Assembly (NCBI GenBank): GCA_043808235.1
Contig: JAZDFC010000019.1
Coordinates: 124,001-188,000, forward strand
Reading direction: 5' to 3'
Length of the DNA stretch: 64,000 nt
Source: JAZDFC01 sp043808235
GTDB taxonomy: Bacteria > Bacteroidota > Ignavibacteria > Ignavibacteriales > Melioribacteraceae
Shown: piece by piece, positions 35,558 through 44,369 of the stretch
Layout of the letters: every line of letters begins with the position of its first letter
Numbering within the stretch: position 1 is the stretch's first letter
Translations under genes and position numbers: made by a program
Notes under the pieces: model-generated
Databases searched by the model: none
What the model was told of the DNA's origin: nothing
What the model saw: the letters and a program-made list of their open reading frames with translations, nothing else

Positions 35558-37081
35558 TTATTCGTTTGAAACGGATTTCTCCACTTCAATTTCCTTTGCG
35601 AGCATTTGATTGATTGCTTTTGCGGCACGGCGGCCTTCGCCCATTGCGAGGATTACTGTGGCAGCGCCGAGTACGATATCTCCGCCGGCGAATATTCTTT
35701 CGACGGATGTTTTTTGTGTTTCATCAACGAGAATGTTTCCCCATCTGTTCACATTTATCTCGGGCGTAGTTTGACTTATCAATGGATTGCTGCTGTTGCC
35801 GATTGCTACAATTACAGTGTCAACATCAATTACAAATTCACTATCCGGAATTAAAACCGGTCTTCTTCTGCCGGAGGCATCGGGTTCACCGAGTTCATAT
35901 CGAACACACTCCATCGCTCTTACTCTGCTTTTTTCATCACCGAGAATTCTCTTCGCATTCTGCAGAAAATGAAATTCAATCCCTTCTTCCTTTGCATGAT
36001 TTACTTCTTCAACCCGCGCGGGCATTTCCTTTTCGGTTCGGCGGTAGATAACATAAACTTTTTCCGCACCCAGCCGCACCGCCATTCGCGCGCTATCCAT
36101 CGCAACGTTTCCGCCGCCGAGTACAGCAACTATTTTCGATTTATAGATTGGCGTGTCGGCATGCTCGCGGTCGAATGCGCGCATCAAATTTGCGCGGGTT
36201 AAATATTCGTTTGCGGAAAAAACTCCAACTAAGTTTTCACCTTCAATATTCATGAATATCGGTAAGCCTGCACCCGTGCCTACGAATATTGCGCTGTACC
36301 CATCCTTGTTAATTAAATCCATTAGCTTTCTTGTCTTGCCAACGACAAAGTTTGTGCGGAATTCAATGCCCATTTTTTTCAGAGTATTAATTTCCTGGTC
36401 GATGATATCATTCGGCAGTCTAAATTCCGGAATGCCGTATCTCATCACACCGCCGAGTTTGTGGAATGCTTCGAACACTGTGACTGAATGTCCTTCGCGC
36501 CGCACATCTGCTGCTACAACCAATCCGGCGGGCCCGCTACCAACTATTGCAACTTTTTTCCCGGTATCAGGCTTTATATCGGGAAGAGTAATTTTTCCGC
36601 TGGTCCTTTCCCAGTCAGCAACAAATCTTTCAAGTCTTCCGATAGCAACACCTTTGTCCACATCTTTCAATGCTTTCCCAACCGTACAGTTTTGTTGGCA
36701 CTGCACTTCCTGCGGGCAAACTCGTCCACAAATTGATGGAAGGAGATTCACTTTTTTAATTTCATCGGCTGCGCCCTGCAAATCGCCATTTGCAATATGT
36801 TGAATAAATCCCGGGATATTTATCGATACCGGGCAATCGTCAACACAAGCTTTCTTCACACATTGAAGGCAGCGCATCGCTTCGACACGCGCTTCCTCAA
36901 TCGTATAACCGAGCGTTACTTCGTCAAGGTTATGTCTGCGGGCAAATTCATCCTGTTCCGGCATTTTCTGTGGAGGAATCTGCATTCTATCTTTTGTTTT
37001 TAATATATCTTTTTTTGTAACTATTTCTTCAAGGAGTAGTTTAGCTTTTTCCTGTATTTCTTCTTTCGACATATGGCTCAT
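35558..37081 (-). CDS. nfnB: NfnB-like subunit: NADPH-binding flavoprotein (GltD/sulfide dehydrogenase alpha family)
   Basis: 507 residues. N-terminal iron-sulfur region 'CLQCVKKACVDDCPVSINIP' and 'CGRVCPQEVQCQQNC' typical of the GltD family, then FAD-binding 'KKVAIVGSGPAGLVVAADV', NADPH-binding 'IVAVLGGGNVAMDSARMAVRLG' (in parts), 'YRRTEKEMPAR' and the C-terminal FAD motif 'RIFAGGDIVLGAATVILAMG'. Paired with the 285-residue NfnA-like gene through a 4-bp ATGA overlap. NfnAB bifurcates electrons between NADH, NADPH and ferredoxin; the same pair is also called sulfide dehydrogenase SudAB or annotated as glutamate synthase small subunit. No glutamate synthase large subunit is nearby, favouring Nfn/Sud. 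Confidence 0.9.
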   Translation of the reverse strand: MSHMSKEEIQEKAKLLLEEIVTKKDILKTKDRMQIPPQKMPEQDEFARRHNLDEVTLGYTIEEARVEAMRCLQCVKKACVDDCPVSINIPGFIQHIANGDLQGAADEIKKVNLLPSICGRVCPQEVQCQQNCTVGKALKDVDKGVAIGRLERFVADWERTSGKITLPDIKPDTGKKVAIVGSGPAGLVVAADVRREGHSVTVFEAFHKLGGVMRYGIPEFRLPNDIIDQEINTLKKMGIEFRTNFVVGKTRKLMDLINKDGYSAIFVGTGAGLPIFMNIEGENLVGVFSANEYLTRANLMRAFDREHADTPIYKSKIVAVLGGGNVAMDSARMAVRLGAEKVYVIYRRTEKEMPARVEEVNHAKEEGIEFHFLQNAKRILGDEKSRVRAMECVRYELGEPDASGRRRPVLIPDSEFVIDVDTVIVAIGNSSNPLISQTTPEINVNRWGNILVDETQKTSVERIFAGGDIVLGAATVILAMGEGRRAAKAINQMLAKEIEVEKSVSNE

Positions 37082-37935
37082 TTTTTTGTCTCCCGATTTT
37101 TCATTTCAGAATCAAGATTGCAGTTATGAGCTGCTTCTGTTTCCATGTCTTTGTATGAATTTAATCTCGCCATCATGTTATCAAAATCAACTAAGTGCCC
37201 GTCAAACTCGGGTCCGTCAACACAAACAAATTTTACTTCTTTGCCGACGTTTACGCGGCAACCGCCGCACATTCCCGTTCCATCAACCATAATTGTATTT
37301 AACGAAACCAAAGTATGAACATCGTATGGTTTAGTTGTTAGCGAACAGAACTTCATCATTATCGGAGGACCTATTGCGATTGCCAGATTGGGCTTGGGAT
37401 CTTTCTCGCAAATATCCTTTAATGGTTCAGTTACCAATGCTTTTCTACCGTATGAACCGTCATCAGTACAAATAATTAATTCATCCGCGATTGCCCGCAT
37501 TTCATCTTCGAGGATTATCAAATCTTTAGTTCGAGCGCCCATTATTATTATCACTTTATTGCCAGCTTGTTTTAGCGCTTGTGCAATGGGATGCATCGGC
37601 GCTACTCCAATACCGCCTCCAACACAAACAACCGTCCCGAAGTTATCAATATGCGTAGGTTTACCCAGAGGACCAACAACGGTTGGAATGTCGTCGCCTA
37701 TGTTGAATAGTGACAATTCGGTTGTAGATTTACCCACAACCTGGAAGATTATTGTAATCGAACCTTCCTTTTCGTCGGCATCAGCAATTGTAAGGGGAAT
37801 CCGTTCTCCCAAATCTTCATCCGTTTGCAAAATGATGAATTGCCCAGCTTTCCGTTCTTCAGCAATTAACGGCGCCTCCAGCCTCATCAAGAATACATTT
37901 TGAGATAGTTGTTTTTTATATAGAATTTTAGCCAT
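37078..37935 (-). CDS. nfnA: NfnA-like subunit: FAD/NAD(H) and [2Fe-2S] reductase
   Basis: 285 residues of the ferredoxin-NADP reductase superfamily. FAD-binding barrel 'LGERIPLTIADADEKEGSI', nucleotide-binding 'VVCVGGGIGVAPMHPIAQALK', and a C-terminal [2Fe-2S] cluster with 'GTGMCGGCRV' and 'FVCVDGPEFDGHLVDFD', as in PyrK/NfnA/SudB proteins. The last ~25 residues form a short polar extension. First gene of the nfnAB pair; the TGA stop overlaps the nfnB start. The divergent cupin gene lies across a 335-bp intergenic region. Expected to work in the cytoplasm to balance NADH, NADPH and ferredoxin pools. Confidence 0.9.
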   Translation of the reverse strand: MAKILYKKQLSQNVFLMRLEAPLIAEERKAGQFIILQTDEDLGERIPLTIADADEKEGSITIIFQVVGKSTTELSLFNIGDDIPTVVGPLGKPTHIDNFGTVVCVGGGIGVAPMHPIAQALKQAGNKVIIIMGARTKDLIILEDEMRAIADELIICTDDGSYGRKALVTEPLKDICEKDPKPNLAIAIGPPIMMKFCSLTTKPYDVHTLVSLNTIMVDGTGMCGGCRVNVGKEVKFVCVDGPEFDGHLVDFDNMMARLNSYKDMETEAAHNCNLDSEMKNRETKK

Positions 37936-38270
37936 GGGATTATTTCCGGTAAGAGTTAAGTTAGTAAGATTTATTTGTTGGATAAATAAGAATCATATGC
38001 ATGCAAAACTAAAAAAATACTCCTTAGTTGCCAAGCGTAGAACTGAGGATAAAATTTCTGAATTCTCTTTGATTTTTTATTAGTTTACACGTACATTTTT
38101 CGCCCGGTGAATAAAATCCGAATTGACACAAGTTAAGATTAAATCGGGCTGCAAAAAATCTTTTTGAATTGAACATTGCTGTTTTTACACTGCGCCTTTT
38201 ATAATAGATTTTCGCATCTAAAGCGAATTGTAGTTTAAATTAATGCTGTTAATAATTGAATAGGGATCGA
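37936..38270. other. Divergent intergenic region between nfnA and the cupin gene
   Basis: 335 bp, A+T-rich, containing the promoters of two divergent genes. No ORF with coding character or RNA gene was seen. One candidate promoter toward the cupin gene is listed separately. Confidence 0.6.
38176..38205 (+). promoter_or_regulatory. Candidate promoter for the cupin gene
   Basis: TTGCTG (38176-38181) and TATAAT (38200-38205) separated by 18 bp, 65 bp before the chosen ATG. A vegetative-sigma match by eye only; Bacteroidota promoters often differ from this consensus. Confidence 0.3.
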
Positions 38271-38624
38271 ATGGACAATTCGAAACAATCGCCAACTTCA
38301 GATTATAAAATTATTCCTTTTGTTCTCTCGCTGCCGGACAATCATATTGGATATTATGAGATAGTGAAGCCTGAGAGAAGTATTGATATGCGTTCAGGTT
38401 TTGTTACCCTCCATTTCGGCGAGGATGTTGGTTCGCATACTACCGGCAAACGTGAAGAGTTATTGATTGTATTAGAAGGAGTCGGCGAAGTGCAAATCGA
38501 AAATCATGAAAGTAAAAAAATCCAACCACGGTCGGTGGTTTATATTCCGCCAAATACTTGTCACAATGTATTTAACATGGGAGAAAATCCGCTTAAATAC
38601 ATTTACGTAGTATCCGGAGTTTAA
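38271..38624 (+). CDS. Single-domain cupin protein
   Basis: 117 residues from the ATG at 38271 (aggga just upstream; a TTG 15 bp earlier is in frame). Cupin motif 1 region 'LHFGEDVGSHTTGKREELLIVLEGVGEV' (read in two parts) and motif 2 'YIPPNTCHNVFNMGENPLKYIYV'. His in 'SHTTG', Glu in 'REEL' and His in 'TCHNV' could bind a metal, though the canonical HxH spacing is not obvious. Small cupins range from sugar isomerases to dioxygenases and ligand sensors; none can be chosen here. It reads away from nfnAB and has no operon partner. Confidence 0.8.
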   Translation: MDNSKQSPTSDYKIIPFVLSLPDNHIGYYEIVKPERSIDMRSGFVTLHFGEDVGSHTTGKREELLIVLEGVGEVQIENHESKKIQPRSVVYIPPNTCHNVFNMGENPLKYIYVVSGV

Positions 38625-38713
38625 ATTACAATAGAGGAAATAATACGGAATAAGCGAGTCTCTTTTCTGCCAATTGATATTTTATCAGTCCACATAAGAA
38701 TATTTACAAAACA

Positions 38714-39583
38714 TTATTTGAAATCGATAAGGAATCCCAGTCCGAGCTGTTTGATAGATTTGTTATAATAGGCATGAAAGTAATTGTAACCGGAGTAATA
38801 GGATAAATAAACAGCGATGCCTTTATCGAACCACTCACCGAATTTTGTGCCGAGCATTAAGTTATTGCTTCCTTTATAAATCGGTTCGCCGGCAATAACA
38901 AGATTGTAGGCTGTAAATAAATTTGTTTCTTTTTCAAATACTTTACCGAATGCATTTACAACAACTGCTTCAAATCCGGCATTGAAAATATATCTTTTTA
39001 TGTGTTCCGGTCGGACTAGCATCGAATACGAACCGCCAGTGTAATAACGAAAAATTCCAAACTTAGGATTCATTTCATGAGTGAAAATAACTTCTGCCAA
39101 GTCTCGTGCATAGTACGGTGGTTTCTCATTGTCTATCCAATAATCGTTTTTAAAATCCCAATTACCGTCAACAAAGTGAGAGCTGTTGTGAATAATCCTG
39201 AAACGCGAGTACCATTTTTGATTTTCCATTGTATATGAAACAACGGCATTCCCACCAAAGAAACCATCTACCGCACCGATTTGAAGTCTTGCACCATTAT
39301 AACTTTTCGACCATGCATAAGCCATGAACTCAACGCCCATTGTCACTTTCAAATTTTCTTTTAGAAAATTGAATTCAACTAAATCGATATTGTTGCCGAT
39401 ATCTACCTTTAATTCTGTGTTTGCTAAGTTTCCAAGTATTCCTATCTTGGCTTCTATAATATTTGCCTTGAATGGAATAAAATGCAGCCCGGAAGGTAAA
39501 AACTCAAATACGAATGTTGAATCGCTTTGCGCTGTACTTACGGTGTAAATCAAAAAAAGGAATACTAAGGTTTTTATTTTCAT
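38714..39583 (-). CDS. Exported DUF1207-like outer-membrane protein
   Basis: 289 residues with a signal peptide ('TLVFLFLIYTVSTAQ'). The mature start 'EFLPSGLHFIPFKANIIEAKIGIL' resembles the beginning of DUF1207 proteins. Alternating hydrophobic beta-strands run to a C-terminus ending in aromatic/hydrophobic residues ('LGLGFLIDFK'), consistent with an outer-membrane beta-barrel. Function unknown. It converges with the cupin gene and is divergent from the kinase-like gene (132-bp gap). Confidence 0.65.
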   Translation of the reverse strand: MKIKTLVFLFLIYTVSTAQSDSTFVFEFLPSGLHFIPFKANIIEAKIGILGNLANTELKVDIGNNIDLVEFNFLKENLKVTMGVEFMAYAWSKSYNGARLQIGAVDGFFGGNAVVSYTMENQKWYSRFRIIHNSSHFVDGNWDFKNDYWIDNEKPPYYARDLAEVIFTHEMNPKFGIFRYYTGGSYSMLVRPEHIKRYIFNAGFEAVVVNAFGKVFEKETNLFTAYNLVIAGEPIYKGSNNLMLGTKFGEWFDKGIAVYLSYYSGYNYFHAYYNKSIKQLGLGFLIDFK

Positions 39584-39715
39584 GTTTATTTGATATTTAT
39601 TGAGGTGTAAATTTACGAATACTGATTGAATTGAATCTATTAATTATTCGAGTCGTTTTAAAATATTTTGCATCTCGCAGTTTTGATTTGCATTTGAAAA
39701 ATAATTGGAGAAAAA

Positions 39716-40363
39716 ATGTTGAATGAAGGTTCCCAATTCCGCGGCAAAAAAACCTTATACAAAGTTCATAAATTAATTGGTAAAGGCAAATCAGGATATT
39801 CATATCTCGCGGATGACGGATTGAATTTGTTTGTGATAAAAACAATGCACAATGAACATACACCGTATTATAATTTTGTTGGAGACAGATTATCGCCTGA
39901 AATTTCCGCATTCGATAAATTAAAATCAGCCGGAGTTAGAATTCCCCGAATGATTGAGTACGATCTCGAAAAAAATTATTTGGTAAAAGAGTATGTTGAT
40001 GGATTAACAGGCGCGGAGTGGATTAGCAAGGGATTGCAGAAGGACAATATTATTTCCGAATTGTTTGGCATCTCGAACATGTTGAAGAAACAAAATCTGA
40101 ATATTGATTACTTCCCAAATAATTTTGTTATCAGCGATGGTCAATTATTTTATATCGATTATGAAATAAATACTTATATCGATGAATGGAGTCTTGAAAA
40201 CTGGGGAATTTATTATTGGGCAAATACAGCAGGATTCAAAGATTACTTATCTACCGGAAGTGCACTTGCGTTAAACTCTGACCTTGAAAAAGGGATTCCG
40301 ATAAAGATTCCGTTTGAAGTTACTGTGAGAGAGTGGGTAAAGAAATTTTCTAATTTGAAATAA
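39716..40363 (+). CDS. Small protein-kinase-like (RIO/eukaryotic-type) protein
   Basis: 215 residues with a reduced kinase fold: glycine loop 'LIGKGKSGYSYLA' (~21-33), the ATP-binding Lys in 'FVIKTM', Glu-containing helix 'LSPEISAFDKLKSAG', hinge 'LVKEYVDG', catalytic-loop equivalent 'NIDYFPNNFVI' (Asp and Asn spaced as in HRDxxxxN loops) and metal-binding 'FYIDYEIN' in place of DFG. It is shorter than normal Ser/Thr kinases and resembles RIO or lipopolysaccharide-kinase-type proteins. A GGAG precedes the ATG. Substrate unknown; no phosphatase nearby. Confidence 0.75.
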   Translation: MLNEGSQFRGKKTLYKVHKLIGKGKSGYSYLADDGLNLFVIKTMHNEHTPYYNFVGDRLSPEISAFDKLKSAGVRIPRMIEYDLEKNYLVKEYVDGLTGAEWISKGLQKDNIISELFGISNMLKKQNLNIDYFPNNFVISDGQLFYIDYEINTYIDEWSLENWGIYYWANTAGFKDYLSTGSALALNSDLEKGIPIKIPFEVTVREWVKKFSNLK

Positions 40364-40558
40364 AAGTTATATGATTTCACTTTATCTGTTCCCTAAAAAT
40401 TTAGGTCAAAAATACAGTATTGATTATTAGTAATCATTTTGTTTATGTTGATCAATAAATGAATTCCTTTTTTCCTAAGAGCATATTTGTTTTTATAAAT
40501 AGCTTACTTCAAGCAACATGTTAAAATTTTATGGGCATAATTAACTAAGTGTTAGTAA

Positions 40559-41068
40559 ATGATATTTCGTAATTACATATCTAATCGCAATCTCCTTTCG
40601 TGCTTCTTCTTGTCAATCTTTGCATTCTTAACATTATCATCGTGTGATGCCGGTGAGTATGACGCTTTATTAAACACAAATAGGGCTGAATCGAGCGACT
40701 GTAAAAATTATGATGTAGAACGATTCGGTTTTTATTCTACGAGTCAGGAATGTATTGAATATGAATACGTTATGAGAAGTTATCTTCAAATTAAACATAT
40801 AAATGCAAGGTTCAATTGCTGCCCGGGTGAGTTTATCGTTGAATCCCGGTTTAGCGGAGACAGTATAATTGTTAAAGAAACTACCACCGAAAGAAATTGT
40901 CTTTGTGTTTGTCCGTATGATTTGAGTTACCAGATTGAAAATGTTTTGTTGAACAGATATTATTTCAAAGTTGATCAAGGTTATCCGGATGGCTATGAAA
41001 CACTTGAATTTGAAATAGATCTGACTAAGCAAATTTACGGTGTGTTTTGTGTTGAAAGGGATTTTTAA
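40559..41068 (+). CDS. Cysteine-rich lipoprotein, tandem family member 1
   Basis: 169 residues with a lipoprotein signal (lipobox 'LSSC', Cys29). It shares a fixed pattern with the next two genes: 'SSDCKNY', 'CIEYEYV', 'INARFNCCPGEF', 'CLCVCPYDLSYQIENV', 'YPDGYETLEFEIDL', 'GVFCVERDF'. About eight conserved cysteines after the lipid Cys suggest disulfides or a metal site outside the cytoplasm. I do not recognise the family. It starts the three-gene array; 47 bp separate it from member 2. Confidence 0.8.
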   Translation: MIFRNYISNRNLLSCFFLSIFAFLTLSSCDAGEYDALLNTNRAESSDCKNYDVERFGFYSTSQECIEYEYVMRSYLQIKHINARFNCCPGEFIVESRFSGDSIIVKETTTERNCLCVCPYDLSYQIENVLLNRYYFKVDQGYPDGYETLEFEIDLTKQIYGVFCVERDF

Positions 41069-41115
41069 TAAATGAAACCAGCGATCAAAGCGAATATCGT
41101 AACAAATATTTTGGA

Positions 41116-41640
41116 ATGAATATGAGAACAAGATTTTACAAATTCAGGGCAGCAACAGTTTTTATAACTGTTTTTTGTTTGTCCCTTTTTGTCTTTAATT
41201 CATGCGATGCTGATGAAGATTTACCCTCTGGAATTGCAAATGTTCAATCCACCGGTTGTAAAAATAATAATCCACGATCTTTTCAACCATATTCAGCAAA
41301 TCAGGAATGTATCGAGTATGAGTTTGTAACAAGTGGAGTTTTGGAAATAACGCATATCAACATGTCGGCTAACTGCTGTCCGGGAGGCTTCATTGTTGAT
41401 TTCGAAATGCATGGCGATACAATTATTGTATTCGAATCTTCAACAAAAAACGATTGCCGCTGCATATGCCTATACGATTTAAATTATTCTATTAAGAATA
41501 TTGCATTAGATAAATATTTTTTCAGAGTTGAGCAGGGATATCCCGAAGAATATGAAAAACTCGAATTCGAGATGGATTTGAACTCGCAAACCGAAGGAGT
41601 TTTTTGTGTAGATAGAAATGGTTATCCTTGGAACAATTAA
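41116..41640 (+). CDS. Cysteine-rich lipoprotein, tandem family member 2
   Basis: 174 residues; lipobox 'FNSC' (Cys30). Same pattern as its neighbours: 'STGCKNN', 'CIEYEFV', 'MSANCCPGGFIVDFE', 'CRCICLYDLNYSIKNI', 'GYPEEYEKLEFEMDL', 'GVFCVDRNGYPW'. A second ATG two codons downstream (41122) is an equally possible start. The C-terminal 'NGYPW' is shared with member 3 but absent from member 1, which ends earlier. Likely co-transcribed with both neighbours. Confidence 0.8.
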   Translation: MNMRTRFYKFRAATVFITVFCLSLFVFNSCDADEDLPSGIANVQSTGCKNNNPRSFQPYSANQECIEYEFVTSGVLEITHINMSANCCPGGFIVDFEMHGDTIIVFESSTKNDCRCICLYDLNYSIKNIALDKYFFRVEQGYPEEYEKLEFEMDLNSQTEGVFCVDRNGYPWNN

Positions 41641-41665
41641 ATAAAAACATAATAATGTGATCAGC

Positions 41666-42187
41666 ATGAAAACGAATTATTTAAATGTGAGTTCGCTTTT
41701 CTTTTTACTTCTAATCTTATCTATAGTTTTTATATCTCAAGGATGCAGCAACGAAGAGGAAGAGAAAAAGAATCCCAATATCTCCGAAGTTACAAGCAGC
41801 GACTGTAAGCATTTTCAAAAAGTGGTTTTGGATTCCATTACATCGAGCGATGATTGCATTGAATATTCATATGACGGAATCAGCGTTCTTTCCATCAAAC
41901 ATCTGAACGCCGGTTTTAATTGCTGCCCGGAGAAGATAAGCGCAGATTTTGAGATATCGGGTGATACTATTAAAATATTGGAAAGCGAAAAAAGCTCATT
42001 ATGCGATTGCAATTGCCTTTACGATCTTGAGTACACAATCAAAAATATTGCACCGAAGAATTATTTTATTAAGGTTGTTGAACCTTATGCCACCCAGGGA
42101 GAAAAATTAGAATTTCAAGCCGACTTGCATCATTCGAACATCGGAACCTACTGCGTGGAGCGGGATTATTATCCGTGGGGATTTTAA
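41666..42187 (+). CDS. Cysteine-rich lipoprotein, tandem family member 3
   Basis: 173 residues from the ATG at 41666 (a GTG lies 9 bp upstream in frame). Lipobox 'SQGC' (Cys27). Shared pattern: 'SSDCKHF', 'CIEYSYDG', 'LNAGFNCCPEKISADFE', 'CDCNCLYDLEYTIKNI', 'GEKLEFQADL', 'GTYCVERDYYPWGF'. The most diverged of the three, with a charged linker 'NEEEEKKNPN' after the lipid Cys. It ends 41 bp before a convergent peptidase-like gene. Confidence 0.8.
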   Translation: MKTNYLNVSSLFFLLLILSIVFISQGCSNEEEEKKNPNISEVTSSDCKHFQKVVLDSITSSDDCIEYSYDGISVLSIKHLNAGFNCCPEKISADFEISGDTIKILESEKSSLCDCNCLYDLEYTIKNIAPKNYFIKVVEPYATQGEKLEFQADLHHSNIGTYCVERDYYPWGF

Positions 42188-42228
42188 TAAGTCTATACAT
42201 CACACCGAATATTTAAGATTAATCTCGA

Positions 42229-43695
42229 TCAATAAATTGAACTTGTTTCAGCATACCAATTGACATTTTCAAACAACTCTTTTGGAACCGAAAATCGAAA
42301 ATATCCGTTTGTTTGGGGGACATCCTTCTGCGGCACAGCAAATGACTTAACGTAATTGGCGATCAAGTTATTTGTGTACAAATTATATATTGAAATGTCG
42401 TCTCCGCTGACATTAATAAAATACATCGCGCCGTTATATTTTCGTCCAACAAAAATCTCCACGAATTTCGTACTCTGGAAGTGAGGAATCATTTTATTGC
42501 CGAAAAGAAAAAATGTGTCTTTAATTTCGAAGAAGAAATTATTTGAATCGGCGAATATTCTCGCTGAATTGGTGGAAATAATTAATTCCTTTTGCTGCGC
42601 AGCGCCGTTAAATCCGATTGCCGACTCACCGGAAATTTTAATAATAAAATCATTCCACTTTTCAATCGGTAGAAGATCACTCATAGCTACAGTAAGTGTT
42701 CTTACGAAATTATAATCGCCGGAATATTTACGATACAATTCAAGATATTTTTCAACTCCAATCTCATTAATTAAAAACTTATTATAAAGTCCCGAAAGCG
42801 GGTAAGTCATTGATGCATCATTTTTATTGAAGCTGTCGGTTGTCAACAACTCGTTGTATTTCATGAACCCGGACTTTTCAAGAAAAACTCCGAGGTTCAA
42901 TATTACTTCAGGTTCGTAACCGCCTCTTCCGCCAAACGCTACGGCAAATCCTTCCTGGAAAAACGGATGTGTGTAAAGCTGAAGATTTTTTAATTTATAA
43001 TTGATAAGCAAATGAAGCAGTTCGTGGTAATGAGCGTTGTATGTTGTGATAATGCAGTCGTATGCAAGGTTGTACATTCCTTTGGCATAATAGCCGGTCA
43101 ATTTTTGAATCTCTTCTTCATTCTTACAAAGAATATAAAATATTTTATGAGATGCGATTCCCGTTTCATCCTCCACCGGGAATTTCATCTGCTTCGAAAT
43201 TTGTAAATAAAATTTTTCGAGATTCTCGATGCAGTAATTATTAAGGAGCGTTGTATCGCTCACTAAGAATTTATAATGGTTGCTTTCAATTGTGGTCCAG
43301 TCCTTTGTGAAAAATAATATCGGCGAGACGAATTTATCATCCTTAAAAATATATTTGCGTACATAGTTTTTTGAAGGCGCCGAAAAAGTTAATAATGAGT
43401 AGCCGTCGCAAGTATCATAAGTCGAAATCTCGTAATGTAATTTGCCGGTTAACAATTCCTTTTTAATGTCCGGCTCAATATCATACGAAAGCATAAATTT
43501 ATTTTTTATTCCGTCGTATTCAATTCCAAGTCTATTTGAAAGAGCGAGAGTTTCGCTATTTATAAAATTAGTCAGATTCACATCATCATTTATAAGGGAA
43601 TTGATAAATCGTTCAGCAGCATCGTTTGTTAATTGTTGAGCTAAAAGACTGGAAACAAAAAAGTATATTATTAGCATGATAGATTTAAACTTCAT
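42229..43695 (-). CDS. Exported gluzincin-like metallopeptidase (peptidase MA-like)
   Basis: 488 residues from the ATG at 43695, which has a GGAG six bases upstream and begins a signal peptide ('IMLIIYFFVSSLLAQ'). Mid-protein 'AHYHELLHLLIN' holds the zinc motif HExxH (HELLH) and ~20 residues later 'FFQEGFAVAFGG' provides the downstream Glu in the EGxA form typical of peptidase-MA-like proteins. The rest has no recognised domain. It should act in the periplasm or outside; substrate unknown. Convergent with the lipoprotein array. Confidence 0.78.
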   Translation of the reverse strand: MKFKSIMLIIYFFVSSLLAQQLTNDAAERFINSLINDDVNLTNFINSETLALSNRLGIEYDGIKNKFMLSYDIEPDIKKELLTGKLHYEISTYDTCDGYSLLTFSAPSKNYVRKYIFKDDKFVSPILFFTKDWTTIESNHYKFLVSDTTLLNNYCIENLEKFYLQISKQMKFPVEDETGIASHKIFYILCKNEEEIQKLTGYYAKGMYNLAYDCIITTYNAHYHELLHLLINYKLKNLQLYTHPFFQEGFAVAFGGRGGYEPEVILNLGVFLEKSGFMKYNELLTTDSFNKNDASMTYPLSGLYNKFLINEIGVEKYLELYRKYSGDYNFVRTLTVAMSDLLPIEKWNDFIIKISGESAIGFNGAAQQKELIISTNSARIFADSNNFFFEIKDTFFLFGNKMIPHFQSTKFVEIFVGRKYNGAMYFINVSGDDISIYNLYTNNLIANYVKSFAVPQKDVPQTNGYFRFSVPKELFENVNWYAETSSIY

Positions 43696-43825
43696 CTGCG
43701 GCTCCAATAAATTTCCCATTTTTTTACGGACAAATATGCGATGATGGTTAAGAAAAATAAAGTCGTAATTTTATGACCATGAAAGCGGGATATTGTTTGC
43801 CCCGCCAAAGCGGAAATAAAAATTA

Positions 43826-44269
43826 CTACCAAAAACGCTTGCCGCTGACGAATGCTTCTGTCCCTTTCTTTTTAATCAGACGAAGGTTTTTAATGTGTCC
43901 GTCATCGTGAACGCCGCAAAGAAAATCTAATTTTTTGCATTCCTCAAACGAACTGCACTGCCAGCATCCATCAATTTCCTTCTTTTTACAGCACTCTCGT
44001 ATTTTACAGAAGGGAGGACCGCCGCCGTTACGGCATCCTTTGCGGCATCGGAATTTTACCATTGCGCCAAGAACCTCGTAACATTTATCATAGTTTTTAT
44101 AGGATTTCCCGAATCCGTAATTTGAAATAAAATCCGCAAATTTTTTGAATTTTGAATCACGTAATTCCTTTCGCAAATCCCTCGCCAGGTTTGCAACATT
44201 TTGTTTGTAACCATGGCAGTCGCCGCAGTATAAACCGCAGTAGGCTATAAGATTGGTTTCTGTATCCAC
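43826..44269 (-). CDS. DUF3795 cysteine-rich protein
   Basis: 147 residues opening with 'LIAYCGLYCGDCHGYKQN', the hallmark of DUF3795, followed by 'CYEVLGAMVKFRCRKGCRNGGGPPFCKIRECCKKK' (in parts) and 'GCWQCSSFEECKKLDFL'. Roughly fifteen cysteines point to zinc or iron-sulfur binding in the cytoplasm (no leader). Function of the family is not known. Divergent from the AraC-type regulator across 100 bp. Confidence 0.85.
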   Translation of the reverse strand: MDTETNLIAYCGLYCGDCHGYKQNVANLARDLRKELRDSKFKKFADFISNYGFGKSYKNYDKCYEVLGAMVKFRCRKGCRNGGGPPFCKIRECCKKKEIDGCWQCSSFEECKKLDFLCGVHDDGHIKNLRLIKKKGTEAFVSGKRFW

Positions 44270-44369
44270 ATCAGTACCAAAAAATTATTTTCGAAATTGA
44301 CTTACTTCAAAAATATATTTTTTCTCGTGAATAAAATATATCTTAGTGAAAGTAAATTAAAGCGGTTTA

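Noticed and set aside
36153..36803. 216-codon open frame antisense to nfnB
   Set aside because: It lies wholly opposite a well-supported flavoprotein gene, and its translation has no family features.
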